In this document: piece after piece, positions 5,020 to 13,897 of the stretch
Layout: every line of letters begins with the position of its first letter
Position numbering within the stretch: position 1 is the stretch's first letter
The notes under the pieces: generated by a model
What the model was told of the DNA's origin: nothing
The model's database searches: none
Seen by the model: only the letters and a program-made list of their open reading frames with translations
Position numbers and translations under genes: made by a program
NCBI RefSeq assembly: GCF_000686945.1
Contig: NZ_JMME01000019.1
Coordinates: 1-36,236 of the forward strand
Direction of reading: 5' to 3'
DNA: 36,236 nucleotides
From: Selenomonas sp. AE3005
GTDB lineage: Bacteria > Bacillota > Negativicutes > Selenomonadales > Selenomonadaceae

Positions 5020-6306
5020 TTATTTGTGTTGGGCAAAAATCCATTCCATGGCTGGCTGCAGGTCATAAGCATGTTGCCATGTGGAACGATGGCTACCGCC
5101 GTTATAAAGTGTATAGTAGATGTGGCAGTCAGGTACAATCATGTTGGCAGCCTGCTTATTTATTTCTGTTTGCGGGGCAGTTAAGTCAAGTGTTTGCCGC
5201 AAAACTTTAGCACCATTTTGTTCCAGTCCATTAAGAATTTTGGTCATGCTGGGGGAGGCCCCGGGATCGCCTCCGGCGGCTACGGCCCAAATATTTTGCG
5301 CACCTAGGGGGGCGGTAACTTTTTCGTCCCACTTGCAGGCTACCAGGTAAGAGGCGGCAAAGAAATCGGGATATTTGACATCCATGGCGATGGAAGTCAT
5401 GCCACCCATGGATTGACCGGTATTATAGATACGTTTTTTGTCGATGTTGTATTTATCCAGCAGGTCTTTGACCAAATGTATGGTACGGTCAAGCTCCGGC
5501 CCGTATTGATAGTCATCATTTACAATGACCGTATCGTATTGCGGCGCGAGGACGAAACAGGGATGTTTGGCCTGCCATTCAGGAGTTGTCCAGGCTACGG
5601 CACCTTTGCCTTGATAAAGCGTTGCCATATTTTCCGGGGAAACCGTACCGGCATCGTGCATGAACAGTACCAGAGGATACGCCTTTTGCGGGTCATAATT
5701 TTCGGGGATGTAGAGGTTATACATTAGCTGGGCATTATTTTGCTTTGGGTCTGTAAATATCCCCTGCTTGAAATTTTCCACTAATAATTCTCTGGTGAAT
5801 GATGATTTTAGTGTACTGGTGGGAGGATAAAGGGTTCCGTCGGTGCCTTTTAGCATGCCTTGTTGCTGTACTTCTGCCGTTATTTTTTTCAACGGCTTTG
5901 GATTGCCATGGCTGCCCAGTTCCGGGCCGTTTTTACCAGCTTTTTTCCTGGCAGCGCGGTCTTTTTCATCGTGGACAGGCTCCATTCCCTGTTCGGTCAT
6001 AGGCAGTTGTTCCAGTTCGAGCACCACGTATTTTCCTGCGGTCAGTTTTTGTTTTCCCATGGCGGCATGGTCGGCAACGTACGCCTGTATGATGTTTCTG
6101 CCGGGAACGTGGAAATCTGCGGCTTCAACGGAAGATGACTCTATTGGTTGGCCGTAGTCCAAAATTACTGCGGATAGTGCTGCTCCGTCACCGTATACTT
6201 CGGCAACAGCCTCCACGTCAGGCGTAAGCACCGCCGCTTCACAGCTGCTGCCCCAGGAGATAGCACTTAGGCAGATAGTAAATAAACATTTTCGCAGCAT
6301 ATTCAT
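5020..6306 (-). CDS. Secreted alpha/beta hydrolase, PHB-depolymerase/feruloyl-esterase-like
   Basis: The protein has 428 residues with a Sec signal peptide (about residues 1-24, ending SSCEA-A). A roughly 150-residue N-terminal part of unknown fold comes first. The C-terminal hydrolase domain has NLYIPENYDPQKAYPLVLFMHD, the nucleophile motif GQSMGG, a likely acid in the AAGGDPGAS region, and the catalytic His in GGSHRSTW. This arrangement is typical of esterase-D/PHB-depolymerase-like and polysaccharide esterases. It should hydrolyse an ester outside the cytoplasm, perhaps of plant polymer side chains; the substrate is not deducible. The start is set by GGAGG ten bases ahead. The gene stands alone on the minus strand with its own terminator. 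Confidence 0.8.
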   Translation of the reverse strand: MNMLRKCLFTICLSAISWGSSCEAAVLTPDVEAVAEVYGDGAALSAVILDYGQPIESSSVEAADFHVPGRNIIQAYVADHAAMGKQKLTAGKYVVLELEQLPMTEQGMEPVHDEKDRAARKKAGKNGPELGSHGNPKPLKKITAEVQQQGMLKGTDGTLYPPTSTLKSSFTRELLVENFKQGIFTDPKQNNAQLMYNLYIPENYDPQKAYPLVLFMHDAGTVSPENMATLYQGKGAVAWTTPEWQAKHPCFVLAPQYDTVIVNDDYQYGPELDRTIHLVKDLLDKYNIDKKRIYNTGQSMGGMTSIAMDVKYPDFFAASYLVACKWDEKVTAPLGAQNIWAVAAGGDPGASPSMTKILNGLEQNGAKVLRQTLDLTAPQTEINKQAANMIVPDCHIYYTLYNGGSHRSTWQHAYDLQPAMEWIFAQHK

Positions 6307-6340
6307 ATAAAACTCGCCTCCATATTATTTCTGACAAATA

Positions 6341-6402
6341 AAAAAATCGACGTCCCCTAAAAAGGGCGGAAAACCATTGCTGGCTTTCCACGTCGATTTT
6401 TT
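6341..6402 (-). terminator. Large hairpin between cyclase and esterase
   Basis: Outer arms AAAAAATCGACGT and ACGTCGATTTTTT pair perfectly over 13 bases, with smaller helices inside. It follows the cyclase stop in the minus direction and ends in a T run, so a terminator is likely. A structured leader for the esterase is a less likely alternative; no known riboswitch consensus was recognised. Confidence 0.6.
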
Positions 6403-6435
6403 GCTGCTGAAACAGCACGGCTCCTACACAGCCGT

Positions 6436-7098
6436 TTATGCTATTGGCTTTACTATAACACAGTTGTCAGGATTTGACAATCCGTCCCGTTCATAGCAAA
6501 CAAGACCATCCACAGATATACGACTTAAGTGTTCTTTATTCTTTGAATTCAATTTATTATATACTCTGTCTGATATAATTAAGTTTACATACCCATTTCT
6601 TCCAGCAGCGTTACAAAAATGGCACGCATGATTTACGACATCACCAATCCATAATATGTCATTTATTCCGGATCCTTTCAATCCAGCCTTAATCATAAGT
6701 GCTCTGCCATAAGCCATTCCAATTCCCGCGCCAAAGTTTATACTTTGTTTTCTATATTTGTCTGCTAATTCTCTTTGCATAGAATCTATCGATAAAGCTA
6801 TGTTAAACAAAAAGTTCATATCCTTTTCTTGTGTCACGTTAAAAACTGCGCCAACGCAATCTCCTTGAATAGTTATGTATTGACTGTTTCCATATGATTT
6901 TTCTATAGCTTTTGAGATAAACTCCCTATATAGTCTAGCCAACGTTGGTCTTTTATGGCCATCAAGCAACTTGGATGAACCAACAATATCTGTATATATT
7001 GCAACTACATTTACATAAAAGCCATTGTCATATGTCAGACTAGATTCTTTGGGTATAGTGTCTCTCTCAGGATAAGTTAAGTTTTCATTTATAAACAT
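6436..7098 (-). CDS. Class III nucleotide cyclase domain protein
   Basis: The protein has 220 residues, almost entirely one cyclase catalytic domain. Metal-binding positions are visible: Asp in VAIYTDIVGSSKL and Asp in IQGDCVGAVF. WIGDVVNHACHFCNAAGR matches the conserved GxxVNxAxR-like element. No receptor, membrane or regulatory domain is attached. GGAGGGG directly precedes ATG 7098; the open frame continuing upstream only reads antisense through a cassette module and is rejected. Stand-alone cyclases of this size include cCMP/cUMP synthases of the Pycsar phage-defence type, but no cyclic-nucleotide effector gene is adjacent here. Product and role are therefore open. Its upstream region is shared with cassette module E. 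Confidence 0.75.
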   Translation of the reverse strand: MFINENLTYPERDTIPKESSLTYDNGFYVNVVAIYTDIVGSSKLLDGHKRPTLARLYREFISKAIEKSYGNSQYITIQGDCVGAVFNVTQEKDMNFLFNIALSIDSMQRELADKYRKQSINFGAGIGMAYGRALMIKAGLKGSGINDILWIGDVVNHACHFCNAAGRNGYVNLIISDRVYNKLNSKNKEHLSRISVDGLVCYERDGLSNPDNCVIVKPIA

Positions 7099-7140
7099 TA
7101 TTTCCCCTCCAAACCTATGATAAGAAAATACTAACATTTG

Positions 7141-7235
7141 CCTATACATACGCTTGACAAAGTCAAGCATTACATTTTTTTCTACAGCACTACACACTTT
7201 TCCTTCTTTGGGGATATAAAGAACAGAATGCATTA
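7141..7235 (+). repeat. Upstream cassette module, copy E
   Basis: The module has a perfect palindrome CTTGAC-AAA-GTCAAG, then TTACATTTTTTTCTACAGC and the promoter core at 7191-7220. It is shared between the divergent cyclase (minus) and the secreted protein gene (plus), as copy A is shared between peptides 3 and 4. Confidence 0.75.
7191..7220 (+). promoter_or_regulatory. Cassette promoter, copy E
   Basis: TACACA, 18 bases and TATAAA, then AGAACAGAA as in the peptide cassettes. It lies 71 bases before the start of the secreted protein at 7291, which places that gene in the same regulon (inference). Confidence 0.55.
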
Positions 7236-7290
7236 CGGCAAAGATAAGCCGGGTGGTATAAGGATGAATCATTGATAAGGAGTGAGGAAC

Positions 7291-7638
7291 ATGTCGTTGA
7301 AGAAAGTATTCCCTTTGTTGTTTTTGCTGACGTTGATGCTATCGAGCAGTGCCTTTGCGGAAAAAGCGACGGTGGTTTATTACAATGCTGTGAATAAAAG
7401 CGTGGTTGTATCCAGTTTTCATGGCTACAGTTGTGGCTGGGTACGGAAATATTACGCCAAACCGCACCGGCTGCACCCTGGTGATGTCCTGGAAGGAAGT
7501 TTTGTGCTGGGTTCCCATAGATGTTCCGATGAGAGCAACGAAAGAGACGTCGAAATTTATTTTGATGAATGGTGGGTGAAAAAAGACGTAGCTCACAAAT
7601 GGGTCGAGACACAGGAAGATAAAGATTGTTTCTGGTGA
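7291..7638 (+). CDS. Small secreted Cys-containing protein under cassette promoter
   Basis: The protein has 115 residues. The Sec signal peptide MSLKKVFPLLFLLTLMLSSS ends at AFA-E, leaving a mature part of about 90 residues. Three cysteines are visible (YSCGW, HRCSD, KDCFW), as is a Trp-rich end. The ATG at 7291 follows AAGGAG at eight bases; a GTG nine bases earlier lies too close to that site. I do not recognise the family. It carries the same promoter module as the double-glycine peptides but a Sec leader, so it would leave the cell by another route at the same time. A terminator follows at 7682. Confidence 0.75.
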   Translation: MSLKKVFPLLFLLTLMLSSSAFAEKATVVYYNAVNKSVVVSSFHGYSCGWVRKYYAKPHRLHPGDVLEGSFVLGSHRCSDESNERDVEIYFDEWWVKKDVAHKWVETQEDKDCFW

Positions 7639-7681
7639 ATACGGTCAGCTTCAAATGGCAGCACAAGCTAAATAAGTAAAC

Positions 7682-7728
7682 AAGCCGCTGAATTAACGGG
7701 CTGTATGTCCGATTAGTTCAGCGGTTTT
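7682..7728 (+). terminator. Intrinsic terminator after the secreted protein
   Basis: AAGCCGCTGAA pairs with TTCAGCGGTTT, with a T run at the end. Confidence 0.7.
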
Positions 7729-7850
7729 ACTTTGCCATCATGAGATTTTTCGCGTTAACAAGAGGATAAGTCTTACATTTATCGAATTTATATAGTTGTA
7801 CGCTTTTTTAATTATAATATTTGTATATTGATTGAACAGGGAGTAAACAG

Positions 7851-8525
7851 ATGAAAAAGGAAAATTTCAAGCCAGAAAAATTTATGATAAGAAAGACATT
7901 GTTTCTTCTAGTGGTTTCACTTTTCCTTATGACAGAAACTTTTGCTGGTGAATTACAGATAATTGATAAACCTATTCTATGGTCTGATTTTAGAGAGCAG
8001 CTTATTCGTGAGTATGCCGCAACACACTACAACCTGGAGCAAATAGATATCATCCCTAAAGCTGTTGTTGTGCATTGGACAGCCTCTGGTACTTGGGAGT
8101 CAGCGTATAACCATTTTTACCATGAGGCACGTGCTGATGGGACGCTAAATGTTGCATCCCACTTTCTTGTGTCACGGGATGGGAAAATATACCGACTCAC
8201 ACCTGAAACAGCGCTTAACAGACATATTATAGGCTATAACTGGTGTGCAATTGGCATAGAAAATGTAGGTGGAGTTAATGGCGTGGAAGATTTAACGGAC
8301 GCGCAACTGGAAGCAAATGTCGAGCTAATCAAATATTTACATAAAAAATACGCTACAATTTCCTATGTCTTTGGTCACTATCAGCAGGATGCTGCCCGAA
8401 GTAGTGGATTATACATTGAAAATGTACCGAACTATCGCTCAGAAAAAATAGATCCGGGCTATAATTTCATGACTGCTTTGAAAAATCGCCTGCAAGGTGA
8501 AGGTCTTATATTTTATGATAACTAA
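7851..8525 (+). CDS. N-acetylmuramoyl-L-alanine amidase (amidase_2/PGRP type), secreted
   Basis: The protein has 224 residues. A short charged N-terminus precedes a hydrophobic segment (MIRKTLFLLVVSLFLMTETF) that serves as signal peptide or anchor. The zinc amidase domain shows VVVHWTASGTWE (first His ligand), SHFLVSRDGKIYRL, FGHYQQD (second His) and KIDPGYNF (third ligand Asp). These enzymes cut the bond between muramic acid and the stem peptide. Met1 at 7851 follows GGGAG; a start at Met12 has no ribosome site. The symporter gene begins 29 bases after the stop, which suggests an operon for scavenging or recycling wall fragments, but the symporter substrate is unknown. Confidence 0.88.
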   Translation: MKKENFKPEKFMIRKTLFLLVVSLFLMTETFAGELQIIDKPILWSDFREQLIREYAATHYNLEQIDIIPKAVVVHWTASGTWESAYNHFYHEARADGTLNVASHFLVSRDGKIYRLTPETALNRHIIGYNWCAIGIENVGGVNGVEDLTDAQLEANVELIKYLHKKYATISYVFGHYQQDAARSSGLYIENVPNYRSEKIDPGYNFMTALKNRLQGEGLIFYDN

Positions 8526-8554
8526 GATGAGACGAGGGAAGGAAGCGTATTGGT

Positions 8555-9952
8555 GTGAATTTTTCATTAGCTCATTTGGTAATAATGGCCATGACGATTG
8601 GTTTTGTTTTAGCAGGTGGGCTTTATGCTGCACGGTCAGTAAAATCAGCCGAAGGGTTTAGCCTGGGCGGTCGTTCGGCAGGTATACCAATGATTGCTGG
8701 CAGTATTGCCGGAACTTGTGTTGGCGGCGGGGCAACGGTAGGCACAGCTCAGTTGGCAGGTTCAATCGGTTTGTCCGCAGTATGGTTTACTATTGGCGTA
8801 GGCTTGTCACTACTGGTTATGGGGCTTATTTACGCGCGGCCGCTAAGATACACGGGCCTTGAAACGATATCGCAGTATCTGGTCGAAAACTATGGTAAAG
8901 GAGCTGGGCGTTTTACCAGTTTTGCTACATCTTTGGGGATTTTGTTCAGTGCTGTTGCCAGTACGTTGCCGGGAATTGGCTTGCTGGCAGCATTAACGGG
9001 CCTTTCTTATGCGGTATCAGCAGGTATATTACTGTTGTTAGTGATTTTATATGCTTTTTTCGGCGGGATGAAAACTGCCTCTGTCGGTGGCATTTTGAAG
9101 ATGCTCATCCTGTTCGTGACGCTATTTGCATTGGGAATCGCAGCATGGCAGGGCCTTATTAGTGCTCCTGAAATGCTCGCCAATAAACCGGTAGGGTTCC
9201 TAAACCTTTGGGGCATCAGTAATGGTTCCATTTTGAATAATCTTGCCTCTATAATTGTGGGGATGATTTGTACGCAGACCTATATACAGGCGATATTTTC
9301 CGCGGCAACGCCGCGAACTGCAGCAATAGGCCTTATATTGGCGGCGATGGTGGCTATTCCTGTTGGCTTGCCGTGTGCAGTTATGGGGATTTATATGCAA
9401 ACGTTACATCCGGAAATCCCGGCTATGCTGGCATTGCCTGCTTATCTGCTGCAATATGCGTCACCGGTTATGGGGGGCGCAGCACTGGGAGGGATTGTTC
9501 TAGGGATAATCGGTTCTATTGCAGGTCTATCATTGGGAGTAGGAACTATGGTGGCAAGGGACATGCTGGAGCCGCTTTTGAAAATACAGTCCGAGCAGGG
9601 AAAATTAACCTTGATGCGCTTATCTGTTGTAGTTGCGATAATAATCGCTATGCTGATTGCCATAACCCATAAAGATTCCCAAATTCTGTTTTGGAATTAT
9701 CTTTCTATGGCGCTAAGAGGCTGCGGCATATTTATACCGCTAACACTGGCAATCTTCAAGCCAAAGGCAATTTCGCCACGTTGGGCGCTTGCCTCCATGA
9801 TGTTATCGCTTGGTGCGGCGATATTTGCAGGATTGGTTCATACGGCTGTGTTACCTATCTTTGTGGGCTTAGTTGTAAGCTTTATTGTGGTGGTTATGGG
9901 AATGAGTTGGAAAAAAATAACGTCAGAATCTTTTTCTTTGCATGCGCAGTAA
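8555..9952 (+). CDS. Sodium:solute symporter family transporter
   Basis: The 465-residue protein has about 12-13 hydrophobic membrane helices over its entire length. The start (VIMAMTIGFVLAGGLYAARS) and GGRSAGIPMIAGSIAGTCVG match the SSS family core, where TM1 forms the sodium and substrate site. The start is GTG 8555, with GGAAGG upstream. It probably shares a transcript with the amidase. Known members of the family carry sugars, amino acids, nucleobases or carboxylates; nothing in the sequence decides among them. A wall-derived substrate is suggested by the neighbour only. Confidence 0.85.
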   Translation: MNFSLAHLVIMAMTIGFVLAGGLYAARSVKSAEGFSLGGRSAGIPMIAGSIAGTCVGGGATVGTAQLAGSIGLSAVWFTIGVGLSLLVMGLIYARPLRYTGLETISQYLVENYGKGAGRFTSFATSLGILFSAVASTLPGIGLLAALTGLSYAVSAGILLLLVILYAFFGGMKTASVGGILKMLILFVTLFALGIAAWQGLISAPEMLANKPVGFLNLWGISNGSILNNLASIIVGMICTQTYIQAIFSAATPRTAAIGLILAAMVAIPVGLPCAVMGIYMQTLHPEIPAMLALPAYLLQYASPVMGGAALGGIVLGIIGSIAGLSLGVGTMVARDMLEPLLKIQSEQGKLTLMRLSVVVAIIIAMLIAITHKDSQILFWNYLSMALRGCGIFIPLTLAIFKPKAISPRWALASMMLSLGAAIFAGLVHTAVLPIFVGLVVSFIVVVMGMSWKKITSESFSLHAQ

Positions 9953-10114
9953 TGCAAAAATCTTGCTTTTAGAATCTATGGGTGATAAAGCTCAATATGA
10001 CTAGGTAAAATGCAAAGCCTATATGGATGAGCCTTTCCACCGTTGCTGCAATGCTACACCAATCTGGCTGTTCCATTGATGTGGCCAGAGATAAGGAGTA
10101 AGCAGATAAAGAAA

Positions 10115-10155
10115 CGCCCCGACATACATTAACGAGTATATCGGGGCGCTTTCTT
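10115..10155 (-). terminator. Terminator between convergent genes
   Basis: CGCCCCGA pairs with TCGGGGCG within a 12-base arm with one mismatch. A T-rich run follows on both strands. It ends the minus-strand ATPase and may also serve the symporter. Nothing else is seen in 9953-10114. Confidence 0.75.
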
Positions 10156-11461
10156 AGCTTAACAAGAAATCCAACAAATTTATAATTCTTATACCATCCT
10201 CTGTCAGTTTGATATTACTATCTAAGGTTAATACAATCTTAGGAAAGTTATCTTTTATCTCTTTTAAAGGAGCTAATTCCCGTGTAATTGTTTCTTCAGA
10301 GCGCATTTCTTGTGTAACTTGATAATATATCTTTTCTTCACCTTTTATGGCAATAAAGTCTACTTCTTTATTGCCAATTTTGCCAACGGCTACATCATAT
10401 CCTCGGCGAAGTAATTCAAAATAGACGATGTTTTCAATCTGGTGCCCGGTATCTATTCCTCGGTAACCTAGCAGATAATTTCTAAGCCCTGTATCTACCA
10501 TGTAATATTTACCAAGAGTTTGTAAATACTCCTTACCTTTTATATCAAATCTCTTTATGGGATAAAAAAGATAAGCTTCTGTCATATCATCTACATAATT
10601 GGAAATGGTTCTGACAGCTGGTTTTCCATGTCTTTTCCTTTCCTGCAACATTTTATTAGATACCAATGTATTGCTAATATTGTTGAAGGAAATACTGCTG
10701 CCGATATTATCAGCAAGGAATTGACATACCTTTTCGAGCAAGACAGAATCTATGGTGTGGGAGTTAGGTTTTAAATTAGCACGGTCAATGATATCTCTTT
10801 TTACAACTGTGTTATATATGCCATCTAATATAGCTAAAACTTTATCCTGTTCAAGTCCTATATCACTTAAAACCGGGAAGCCACCATAACGAACATATGC
10901 CTCGAATAAATCTGCAATTTCTGTCATTTCTCCCATGGAGTCATAGGCGCGTTTTCTCTGTTCGCCAATTGGTGAAACATAATCTTTTAATGTATATCCT
11001 TGAAAGGTTATGAACTCATTAAAAGATAAAGGCAGCATCTTTATTTCAACATATCTACCAGACAAATAAGTAGCATATTCAGACGATAATAAGTAAGCAT
11101 TTGAACCTGTTATATATATATCGCAATTAAAATCAACCTGAAATGAATTTACAGTCTTATTCCAGTTTTCTATAGTCTGTGGTTCATCAAGAAAGATATA
11201 CATTTTCTTTCCTGTAATGATTCTTTCTTGAACATACTGATAGACTTGCTTACGGTCAAAATCATCAAACTGATTAGATTCAAAATTCATGTAGATTATT
11301 TGCTCAGATTGAGTATCATGCTCAATTAGATATTGCATCATTAACTTCATAACTGTTGATTTTCCGCAACGTCTGATACCAGTAATGATTTTGACTGGCT
11401 CCTGGTCCTTAAAAGACAGTAGTTGCCTAAGATATATGTTGCGTTGCTTAATTTCTTCCAT
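10154..11461 (-). CDS. P-loop ATPase with DUF4143 C-terminus
   Basis: The protein has 435 residues. The Walker A motif is ITGIRRCGKST (about residues 26-36), Walker B is MYIFLDEPQ (about residue 95), and the sensor stretch ITGSNAYLLSSE follows. The C-terminal half is of the DUF4143 type and has VDFIAIKGEEKIYYQVTQE, a D-x-x-A-x-K-like nuclease fold signature. Such ATPases are abundant, scattered and often horizontally acquired, with roles that are not established. The gene stands alone; the start codon lies directly before the upstream AT-rich region. It is not related closely to the second ATPase at 12460, which is of the DUF234 type. Confidence 0.82.
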   Translation of the reverse strand: MEEIKQRNIYLRQLLSFKDQEPVKIITGIRRCGKSTVMKLMMQYLIEHDTQSEQIIYMNFESNQFDDFDRKQVYQYVQERIITGKKMYIFLDEPQTIENWNKTVNSFQVDFNCDIYITGSNAYLLSSEYATYLSGRYVEIKMLPLSFNEFITFQGYTLKDYVSPIGEQRKRAYDSMGEMTEIADLFEAYVRYGGFPVLSDIGLEQDKVLAILDGIYNTVVKRDIIDRANLKPNSHTIDSVLLEKVCQFLADNIGSSISFNNISNTLVSNKMLQERKRHGKPAVRTISNYVDDMTEAYLFYPIKRFDIKGKEYLQTLGKYYMVDTGLRNYLLGYRGIDTGHQIENIVYFELLRRGYDVAVGKIGNKEVDFIAIKGEEKIYYQVTQEMRSEETITRELAPLKEIKDNFPKIVLTLDSNIKLTEDGIRIINLLDFLLS

Positions 11462-11789
11462 AATGCACCTCCGTTATAATAACAATACCATAAACTATAA
11501 GTTATATCAAGTTTATTATTCATAATGCAACAAAATCTATAAATTGGCGACTTTATTCCAACATGAACAATTAGGTCATGCAGGTATACCGGAACGCTTA
11601 CAACAGTACAGACAAGGATGATCACGAGGCCACTTGCTCAAGGCCATAGGCTACTGCTTGGACAGAGGAGCCACCAAAAGTGAACTCCATGGTTGAAACA
11701 AGATTTATCGTGAGAAGTCAGCCGAGGTCATAGTACTAAGCGGGGTATAGACCGTTTTGGAAGGACTGAACTTTAGGAGATGTCAGTAA
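11462..11789 (+). other. Gap without a supported gene
   Basis: The first 60 bases are AT-rich and would hold the promoter of the minus-strand ATPase. The remainder shows short open stretches broken by several stops in all frames. It is probably decayed sequence upstream of the frameshifted gene at 11790. No repeat or hairpin stands out. Confidence 0.5.
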
Positions 11790-12399
11790 ATGAATGTAAC
11801 CAAGCAGGAATATAAAGGCAGAAAATTTCATAAGGAAAATCCAATCGAGGAGCAGGCGGAGTGGACTTTAGAAAAAGCCCTTGACTCCATGGCCAAACAG
11901 AAATTTACAGGAGAATACAAAGGCTTCAAACTCTCTACTGCCTTTGACTGGATGAATAACTCTCCCTATATTCAGGCCGTAAACGCCACCGATTTCCGCA
12001 TCGACATTTATGGCAGCAAGAAACGTATATTGTCGGCTATCAAAGGCATTGACAAGCAGATTGACAAGAAAAATTAGCACCAAGGAAATCGAGGGGGATG
12101 TACGCCGGAGTCGTATTCTGAAGCTGGTGGATAAGGATGGCCACCTGGACTTCACCAAGCTGGAAGGAAAATCCGACATAGAGCGGACAGACTTCTTCCG
12201 GGCAGCCGATGCCCTGACCCGAAACGACAACGCCTATCCTCCTGACAATGCCATGAGCACAGACAAAGGGATAGCTGATGCCATGATAGCCAAGGGGTAC
12301 GACCTCGAAAACATATATAAGACCATCGAGAAACTGTCCCCAAGCATGATAAAGGCTGTTGATGTAAAGCGGGTGTTTTGCTTTTCTTTTTTTATATGA
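11790..12399 (+). pseudogene. Frameshifted plasmid/ICE-type protein fragment
   Basis: The first frame (95 residues from ATG 11790, AGGAG ahead) ends GSKKRILSAIKGIDKQIDKK. The next frame continues with STKEIEGDVRRSRILKLVDK up to a stop at 12397. A single-base slip in the A-rich stretch near 12070 would join the two into one protein of about 200 residues. Composition is charged and soluble. SPYIQAVNATDFRIDIYG and YDLENIYKTIEKLSP look like parts of the very large accessory proteins of conjugative elements (inference). The end (RVFCFSFFI) is probably not original. It most likely no longer makes a product. Confidence 0.55.
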
Positions 12400-12459
12400 T
12401 GTTATATAATATAGTCAATAGAAACTTAGTAAATAGCTATTGAGTAAAAGGTGATGGAG

Positions 12460-13869
12460 ATGCAGGAGCATAATTTTATCGGTCGGGAACGAGAATTAAA
12501 GAGATTGAATAAAATGCATAGCAGCCAGGGGCAGGAAGTTGCTTTGATTTATGGTAGGCGCCGAGTAGGTAAAAGTGAATTGATAAAGTATTTTATTCAG
12601 CAACATGATGAAGATGCTATTTATTATGAGTGTAAGCAGACTACTGAACCGAACAATGTAGATTCGCTGGCTGAAATTGTTTCGGAAAAGATGAATTTAC
12701 CACCTCTGGGATTTACCAATGTGGAACAGGTACTGGATTTCCTGTTCAAGCAAGCTTGTACGAGAAAGACTATATTGGTGTTGGATGAGTATCCGTATCT
12801 GCAAAAGATAGTTGCAGGGTTAGATAGTATATTGCAGGCACTGGTTGATAAATATAAGAATCAATCGCAAATGAAGCTGATATTATGCGGCTCCTTTGTG
12901 GATACGATGAAAAAACTTCTCTTACGGCACAATCCTTTATATGGGAGAATTTCTGTCGTACTTAATCTAAAGCCCATGAACTATTTGGAGTCAGCACGGT
13001 TTTATCCATCTTTTTCCCATGATGACAAGGTAAGAATTTACAGTGTATATGGCGGAATCCCATACTACAATAGCCTTATTGATGAGAGCTTGTCAGTAAA
13101 GGAAAACATCATGGATTTGATTGCGCTGCCTGGTGCCCGTCTGGAAGATGAAGTTTCTTTGTATCTAAATACGGAGCTTTCCAAGATAAACAGTGCAAAT
13201 GAAGTGTTTGAAGCATTAACCAGAGGGTTTTCAAGATTCAGTGATGTTCTATCGCAATCGCATTTGTCCAGCAGCTCTTTATTGGCCGATGTGTTGAAAA
13301 AGCTGATGCTGATGGATATGGTAGAGAAGGAAGCGCCTATCAATGATGCCAACAATAAGCGGAAAACCGGTTATTATATCAGCGATAATATGTCTATGTT
13401 TTATTATCGGTATGTTTTCCGTTACGCATCCCAAAGGCGCATTATGAATCCGGAAGTATTCTATCAGCGTTACATTGAGAATGATTTTGAACAATTTTAT
13501 GTACCAAAGAGGTTTGAGGATATTTGCAAACAATTCCTTATTATGAAGAATAAGCAGGGGGAAATGGAGGAACCTTTCGAGGCCATAGGTAAATACTACT
13601 ATGATTTGCCCAAGGAACATAAAAATTGTGAATTCGATGTTGTGACGAAGGATGACCGTGGGTATGTCTTCTATGAAGCGAAGTTTCGTGAAGCGCCTGT
13701 TTCCAATGCCATGGTGGAAACAGAAATCCAGCAGGTAAATATGACTGGTTTGTACTGCTATCGGTATGGGTTCTTTTCTAAATCAGGCTATGATGAAGAT
13801 ATTTCCCGTTCTGATGTGGTCAAATATACATTGGATGACCTGTATAATGGAAAAAATAGTTCATATTGA
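12460..13869 (+). CDS. P-loop ATPase with DUF234/PD-(D/E)XK-like C-terminus
   Basis: The protein has about 470 residues. The N-terminal NFIGRERELKRL is followed by Walker A (IYGRRRVGKSE) and Walker B (ILVLDEYPYL), the layout of the archaeal-type ATPase family. The C-terminal 120 residues carry CEFDVVTKDDRGYVFYEAKF, a D-x(n)-E-x-K pattern like PD-(D/E)XK nucleases of the DUF234 group. AAAAGG fits ATG 12460 best at eight bases; GTG 12451 and ATG 12454 are in-frame alternatives. A -10-like TATAAT lies at 12405. It sits between two blocks of decayed plasmid genes, as if inserted. The role of the family is unknown. Confidence 0.8.
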   Translation: MQEHNFIGRERELKRLNKMHSSQGQEVALIYGRRRVGKSELIKYFIQQHDEDAIYYECKQTTEPNNVDSLAEIVSEKMNLPPLGFTNVEQVLDFLFKQACTRKTILVLDEYPYLQKIVAGLDSILQALVDKYKNQSQMKLILCGSFVDTMKKLLLRHNPLYGRISVVLNLKPMNYLESARFYPSFSHDDKVRIYSVYGGIPYYNSLIDESLSVKENIMDLIALPGARLEDEVSLYLNTELSKINSANEVFEALTRGFSRFSDVLSQSHLSSSSLLADVLKKLMLMDMVEKEAPINDANNKRKTGYYISDNMSMFYYRYVFRYASQRRIMNPEVFYQRYIENDFEQFYVPKRFEDICKQFLIMKNKQGEMEEPFEAIGKYYYDLPKEHKNCEFDVVTKDDRGYVFYEAKFREAPVSNAMVETEIQQVNMTGLYCYRYGFFSKSGYDEDISRSDVVKYTLDDLYNGKNSSY

Positions 13870-13897
13870 AAAATATAAATAAAACTTGTAAATAAAA

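Noticed and set aside
6341-6402. Riboswitch upstream of the esterase
   Set aside because: No known aptamer consensus could be matched; the perfect outer stem with a T run fits a terminator better.
7099-7272. N-terminal extension of the cyclase frame
   Set aside because: It reads through cassette module E in antisense, and a strong GGAGGGG site sets the start at 7098.
9268-9672. Plus-strand frame of 134 codons inside the symporter
   Set aside because: Out-of-frame shadow rich in Cys, Tyr and Gly, typical of a shifted membrane-protein reading frame.
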